Assembly: GCA_020024595.1 (NCBI GenBank)
Contig: JAHHTO010000014.1
Span: 1 to 27,455 of the forward strand
Reading direction: 5' to 3'
Source of the DNA: Schaedlerella sp.
Lineage (GTDB): Bacteria; Bacillota; Clostridia; Lachnospirales; Lachnospiraceae
Length of the DNA stretch: 27,455 nucleotides
Notes under the pieces: generated by a model
Told to the model about the DNA's origin: nothing
Seen by the model: the letters and a program-made list of their open reading frames with translations, nothing else
Databases searched by the model: none
Shown: positions 24,929-27,455 of the stretch, one piece after another
Layout of the letters: each line of letters starts with the position of its first letter
Position numbering within the stretch: position 1 is the stretch's first letter
Made by a program: the position numbers and the translations under genes

Positions 24929-25795
24929 ATGCATGATATCATCAGTTTTCCAAATCTTGGAATTACACTGGAACATGTGGGAAAATCAATTTCTGTTTTT
25001 GGAATTGAAATTGCATACTATGGAATTATCATCGGCAGTGCAATCTTGATTGGGTTCTGGATCGCAATGGCTGAAGCGAAGAGAACTGGTCAGAATCCCG
25101 AAGATTATTTGGATATGGGAATTGTAGGGGTGATTCTGGGAATTGCAGGAGCGAGGATTTACTATGTTGCATTTTCATGGGAGATGTACAAGGATGATCT
25201 TTTGCAGATACTGAATCTGCGAGCAGGAGGTCTGGCAATTTATGGCGGAGTGATTGGAGCGACAATTGCAGTTCTGGTATGTGCAAAGTGGAAGAAACTT
25301 TGTGCACCGCAGATTTTTGATACCATTGCAATGGCATTGGTAAACGGACAAATGTTGGGAAGGTGGGGGAATTTTTTCAACAGGGAAGCATTTGGTGAGT
25401 ATACAGATTCATTCTTCGCAATGAGACTCCCGCTGGATGCAGTGCGAAATGAAGATGTAACGGAATTGATGAGAGAGCATATACAGGTAATGGATGGCGT
25501 TCATTATATTCAGGTTCATCCCACGTTTTTGTATGAGTCTCTTTGGTGTTGTGTTGTATTTTGCTTTTTGATGTTCTATCGGAAGCATAAGAAATACGAA
25601 GGGGAGTTATTTCTCATATATTTATTTGGATATGGCTTGGGAAGAGTATGGATTGAGGGACTGCGTACAGATCAATTAATTATTCCGGGAGTCGGGCTTC
25701 CGGTTTCGCAGGTACTTGCAGGAGTGTTGGTGATTGTGACAGCTGTCATGTTACTCATTCTGCGCAAGAAGTATAAGAAAAAAGATATCCTATAA
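24929..25795 (+). CDS. lgt: Prolipoprotein diacylglyceryl transferase
   Basis: Integral membrane enzyme that adds diacylglycerol from phosphatidylglycerol to the lipobox Cys of prelipoproteins. 288 residues with about seven hydrophobic helices. Motifs: YYGIIIGSAIL (30-40), LRAGGLAIYGGVIGA (97-111), the Lgt signature GRWGNFFNREAFG (144-156), HPTFLYES and GRVWIEGLRTDQL. The N-terminal extracellular strand FPNLGITLEHVGKSISVFG fits the family. A purine-rich GAAAGGGG ribosome site (24911-24918) precedes ATG 24929. It follows ychF by 62 bases and may be co-transcribed. A terminator lies just downstream. Confidence 0.95.
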   Translation: MHDIISFPNLGITLEHVGKSISVFGIEIAYYGIIIGSAILIGFWIAMAEAKRTGQNPEDYLDMGIVGVILGIAGARIYYVAFSWEMYKDDLLQILNLRAGGLAIYGGVIGATIAVLVCAKWKKLCAPQIFDTIAMALVNGQMLGRWGNFFNREAFGEYTDSFFAMRLPLDAVRNEDVTELMREHIQVMDGVHYIQVHPTFLYESLWCCVVFCFLMFYRKHKKYEGELFLIYLFGYGLGRVWIEGLRTDQLIIPGVGLPVSQVLAGVLVIVTAVMLLILRKKYKKKDIL

Positions 25796-25816
25796 GGATG
25801 TGTGATAAAAATATGG

Positions 25817-25870
25817 GGCAGGAATAGATGCAGCGTTGGATCGTGTCGTTGTAATATTCTTGCCTTTTTT
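25817..25870 (+). terminator. Rho-independent terminator after lgt
   Basis: A 10-bp outer stem (25817-25826 with 25855-25864, one G-T wobble) encloses a 28-base insert that can itself form a small CAGCG/CGTTG hairpin. Six Ts follow (25865-25870). The enclosed loop is larger than usual, so the structure is a branched terminator. Confidence 0.75.
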
Positions 25871-25906
25871 AGAAATATAACTCCTATTTGGAAAATAATG
25901 AGGTTT

Positions 25907-25934
25907 TGTCGAATGGACGTTGAAAATGTCGAAT
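25907..25934 (+). promoter_or_regulatory. 8-bp direct repeats around the -35 box, possible regulator site
   Basis: TGTCGAAT occurs at 25907-25914 and again at 25927-25934, start to start 20 bases, close to two helical turns. The first copy ends six bases before the -35 box and the second lies in the spacer. Tandem sites on one DNA face are typical of response regulators. The binding protein is unknown. Confidence 0.45.
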
Positions 25935-25948
25935 ATTCATAGTATTAT
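25920..25948 (+). promoter_or_regulatory. Promoter of the SGNH-DUF4358-MBOAT cassette
   Basis: TTGAAA (25920-25925) and TATTAT (25943-25948) are separated by 17 bases, both near the sigma-A consensus. The start site would be near 25955, about 27 bases before the ATG at 25982. It follows the lgt terminator, so a new transcription unit starts here. Confidence 0.65.
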
Positions 25949-25981
25949 AAAAAACAGAAAAAACTACTGAAGGCGGTATAT

Positions 25982-26761
25982 ATGAGAAATACAAAGTCTA
26001 CCAAGAAGAAAAAAGCATTGATTTTGGTGGCAGTGATACTGATAGTCGCTGTCGCTTTTATTGTGTCTTTTTTGATGTGGAGGCAAGAAAAAGAAGAAAA
26101 AGAAAAGATTAGCAAGGGAATAGCTTATCTGAATAGTTTGGAAAAACAGGATATATCTGCAATTGGTGAAAAAATTGATGCGATCAAAGCTACGCAGGGA
26201 GGGCAGTTTGCAGAAGCAGATGAAAATGCGGTATGGAGCGGATTTGACAGTGCCGTGATCCTAGGAGATTCCAGAGCGGTCGGATTTCGATATTTTGAGT
26301 TTTTGCTGGATGATCAAGTGATCGCTGAAAGTGGAAGAAAAATCACAGATGTGCCGAACGAGATGGAGAAGTTGAAAACGATAAGTCCAATACAGATATT
26401 TTTGTGTTTTGGATTGAATGATATTAAAAGTGGAATCTGGCCGGAACCTGTGGATTATGCAAATGCATACCGAGAGATTATTACTTTTTTAAACCAGGAA
26501 CTTCCGGGGACAATAGTATATATTAATTCGATTTTGCCGGCAACGGGGCAAGGACTTGAGGATTATGAAGGATATGCTAGAATTGGAGACTATAATGCAG
26601 CTCTGAAAAAGATGGCAGAAGAGAATGGATATCAATTTATTGATAATACAATGGTAGCACAAGAACACGCAGATTTATATGAAGCAGACGGATTGCATTT
26701 GAAGAAGGAATTCTATAAATATTGGGCGGCAAATATGCTCACAGGGGGGAGGGAACAGTGA
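25982..26761 (+). CDS. Membrane-anchored SGNH/GDSL-type hydrolase
   Basis: 259 residues. A basic N-terminus (KSTKKKK) and one hydrophobic helix (about 12-32) without a lipobox predict an N-terminal anchor with the catalytic domain outside. A charged, possibly coiled-coil linker (34-70) leads to the SGNH fold: block I VILGDSRAVGF (92-102, nucleophile Ser97), block III CFGLNDIKSG (142-151, Asn146) and block V ADGLHLKKEFYKYW (235-248, Asp236 and His239). Esterases or acyltransferases of this fold accompany MBOAT proteins in O-acetylation systems such as those for alginate or peptidoglycan, and that is the inferred role here. The stop overlaps the next start (GTGA, 26758-26761). The true substrate is unknown. 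Confidence 0.85.
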   Translation: MRNTKSTKKKKALILVAVILIVAVAFIVSFLMWRQEKEEKEKISKGIAYLNSLEKQDISAIGEKIDAIKATQGGQFAEADENAVWSGFDSAVILGDSRAVGFRYFEFLLDDQVIAESGRKITDVPNEMEKLKTISPIQIFLCFGLNDIKSGIWPEPVDYANAYREIITFLNQELPGTIVYINSILPATGQGLEDYEGYARIGDYNAALKKMAEENGYQFIDNTMVAQEHADLYEADGLHLKKEFYKYWAANMLTGGREQ

Positions 26762-27231
26762 AAAAGTATTTTTCTTATATAAAAATTATATTGATTGTGT
26801 GTCTGCTTGTGTTCATTTTTGTAGATGTGGGGAGTGATAAAACCAGCAATGTGGACATTGATACTGTGGCAGTGCAGGTTGCAAAAGTTGTAGGAATGGA
26901 CAAAGAGAATATTGCGGAAGAGCGAATGTTGAAGCGGTTCTATGGTCTGAATCCGAAAGATTACGAAGGAGCAGTACTGTTTGTGCCAAAAGATAATATG
27001 GATGTGCATGAGATTCTTATCGTAAAATTGAGAGATGAGTCTCAGGCAGAGTCGGTGGAAATAGCAATTCAAAAAAGGCTAGACTCCCAGTTGAAAAGCT
27101 TTGAGGGATATGGTGCAGAGCAGGTGGCACTTCTGAAGTCCCATGTTTTGGATGTGAAAGGAAACTATATATTTTATATGGTTGGTGAGAAGGCAAATGA
27201 TGCTGAGAAGGCATTTTTAGAGAGTTTGTAG
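26758..27231 (+). CDS. DUF4358-like membrane-anchored protein of unknown function
   Basis: 157 residues from the GTG at 26758, which is preferred because GGGGGGAGGG lies just before it (about 26744-26753) and it overlaps the SGNH stop by four bases. An in-frame ATG at 26722 would put residues inside the SGNH gene with no added motif. An N-terminal hydrophobic helix (about 5-23) is followed by an alpha/beta domain: DIDTVAVQVAKVVGMDKENI, a central MLKRFYGLNPKDYEGAVLF motif, EILIVKLRDESQAESVEIAI and KGNYIFYMVGEKANDAEKAF near the end. The RFYGLNP..YEG pattern and order of elements match what I recall of DUF4358. No catalytic residues are recognisable. The position between hydrolase and acyltransferase suggests an accessory or adaptor role at the outer membrane face. 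Confidence 0.7.
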   Translation: MKKYFSYIKIILIVCLLVFIFVDVGSDKTSNVDIDTVAVQVAKVVGMDKENIAEERMLKRFYGLNPKDYEGAVLFVPKDNMDVHEILIVKLRDESQAESVEIAIQKRLDSQLKSFEGYGAEQVALLKSHVLDVKGNYIFYMVGEKANDAEKAFLESL

Positions 27232-27250
27232 AAGGTGTGGGAGAACAGTC

Positions 27251-27455
27251 ATGATTTTTAGTAGTATATTTTTTATTTTTGCGTTTTTACCCCTTGTGCT
27301 GATTGTATATTATCTTTCACCTTTTAAAGTGAAGAACCTGGTGCTTCTGATTAGCAGTTTGATTTTTTATGCATGGGGAGAGCCTGTTTATGTAATTCTG
27401 ATGATATTCAGTATTGCAATTAATTTTGTAAGTGGGATTGAACTGGAATATTTTA
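27251..27455 (+). CDS. MBOAT-family O-acyltransferase, N-terminal part (cut by window end)
   Basis: Sixty-eight codons are visible from ATG 27251, reading MIFSSIFFIFAFLPLVLIVY and then YLSPFKVKNLVLLISSLIFY, AWGEPVYVILMIFSIAINF and a short tail. The start pattern, with a first helix ending in P-L-x-L-I-x-Y-Y and then LLxxSLIFYAWGEP, is the hallmark of the AlgI/DltB/PatA-type membrane-bound O-acyltransferases. These move acyl groups across the membrane to polysaccharides or wall polymers. The catalytic His lies beyond the window. It starts 19 bases after the DUF4358 stop, so the three genes form one unit. Confidence 0.85.
   Translation, partial: MIFSSIFFIFAFLPLVLIVYYLSPFKVKNLVLLISSLIFYAWGEPVYVILMIFSIAINFVSGIELEYF

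Noticed and set aside
1..27455. CRISPR arrays, tRNA/rRNA genes, insertion sequences, phage genes, toxin-antitoxin or defence systems
   Set aside because: Looked for regularly spaced repeats, cloverleaf-type sequences, transposase or integrase motifs and terminal inverted repeats, by reading only. None was seen.

Overview
The window is a 27.5 kb AT-rich chromosomal segment from a Gram-positive, low-GC Firmicute. It is most likely a gut-type Clostridia of the Lachnospiraceae (Dorea / Mediterraneibacter / Blautia-like). This is inferred from protein flavour, a meso-DAP-type MurE, the DUF4358/SGNH/MBOAT surface cassette and the classical Firmicutes priA-to-thiN cluster. Every convincing gene is on the + strand. 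No rRNA, tRNA, CRISPR array, insertion sequence or prophage is visible.

Layout. (1) 1-2100: the 3' part of a fucose-isomerase-family gene, apparently broken by an internal deletion/frameshift, followed by an intact xylulokinase-type FGGY kinase. (2) 2100-2890: a decay zone holding a MarR regulator fragment fused in frame to the tail of a glyoxalase-like (VOC) protein, a strong hairpin and a small C-terminal-looking ORF remnant. (3) 2887-5388: a large c-di-GMP signalling protein (PAS, degenerate GGDEF, intact EAL, Cys-containing PAS, GAF). (4) 5420-9050: a self-contained NAD de novo biosynthesis unit, nadA-nadB-nadC, closed by its own regulator gene niaR. It has a near-consensus promoter overlapped by a palindromic operator candidate and a clean terminator at the end. 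(5) 9127-11744: UDP-galactopyranose mutase and MurE, both cell-envelope precursor enzymes.

(6) 11808-23690 is the conserved housekeeping cluster priA, def, fmt, yugP-like protease, rsmB, rlmN, PP2C phosphatase, PASTA Ser/Thr kinase, rsgA, rpe, thiN. Several junctions overlap by 4-8 bases, implying translational coupling. It links replication restart, initiator-tRNA formylation/deformylation, rRNA modification, ribosome assembly and the cell-wall-sensing kinase/phosphatase pair. (7) 23769-25795: ychF and lgt, ended by a terminator. (8) 25900-27455: a new promoter carrying two 8-bp direct repeats drives an SGNH hydrolase, a DUF4358 protein and the start of an AlgI-like MBOAT acyltransferase cut by the window edge. 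This looks like a surface-polymer O-acylation cassette.

Most of the window is ordinary core genome. The most interesting points are a perfect 14-bp hairpin in the first codons of rsgA, the NiaR operator/promoter arrangement, the direct-repeat promoter and uncharacterised DUF4358 partner of the SGNH/MBOAT cassette, the acidic Asp/Tyr pentad repeat next to the membrane segment of the PASTA kinase, and the gene-decay zone at the left. I did not find a convincing wholly new system.
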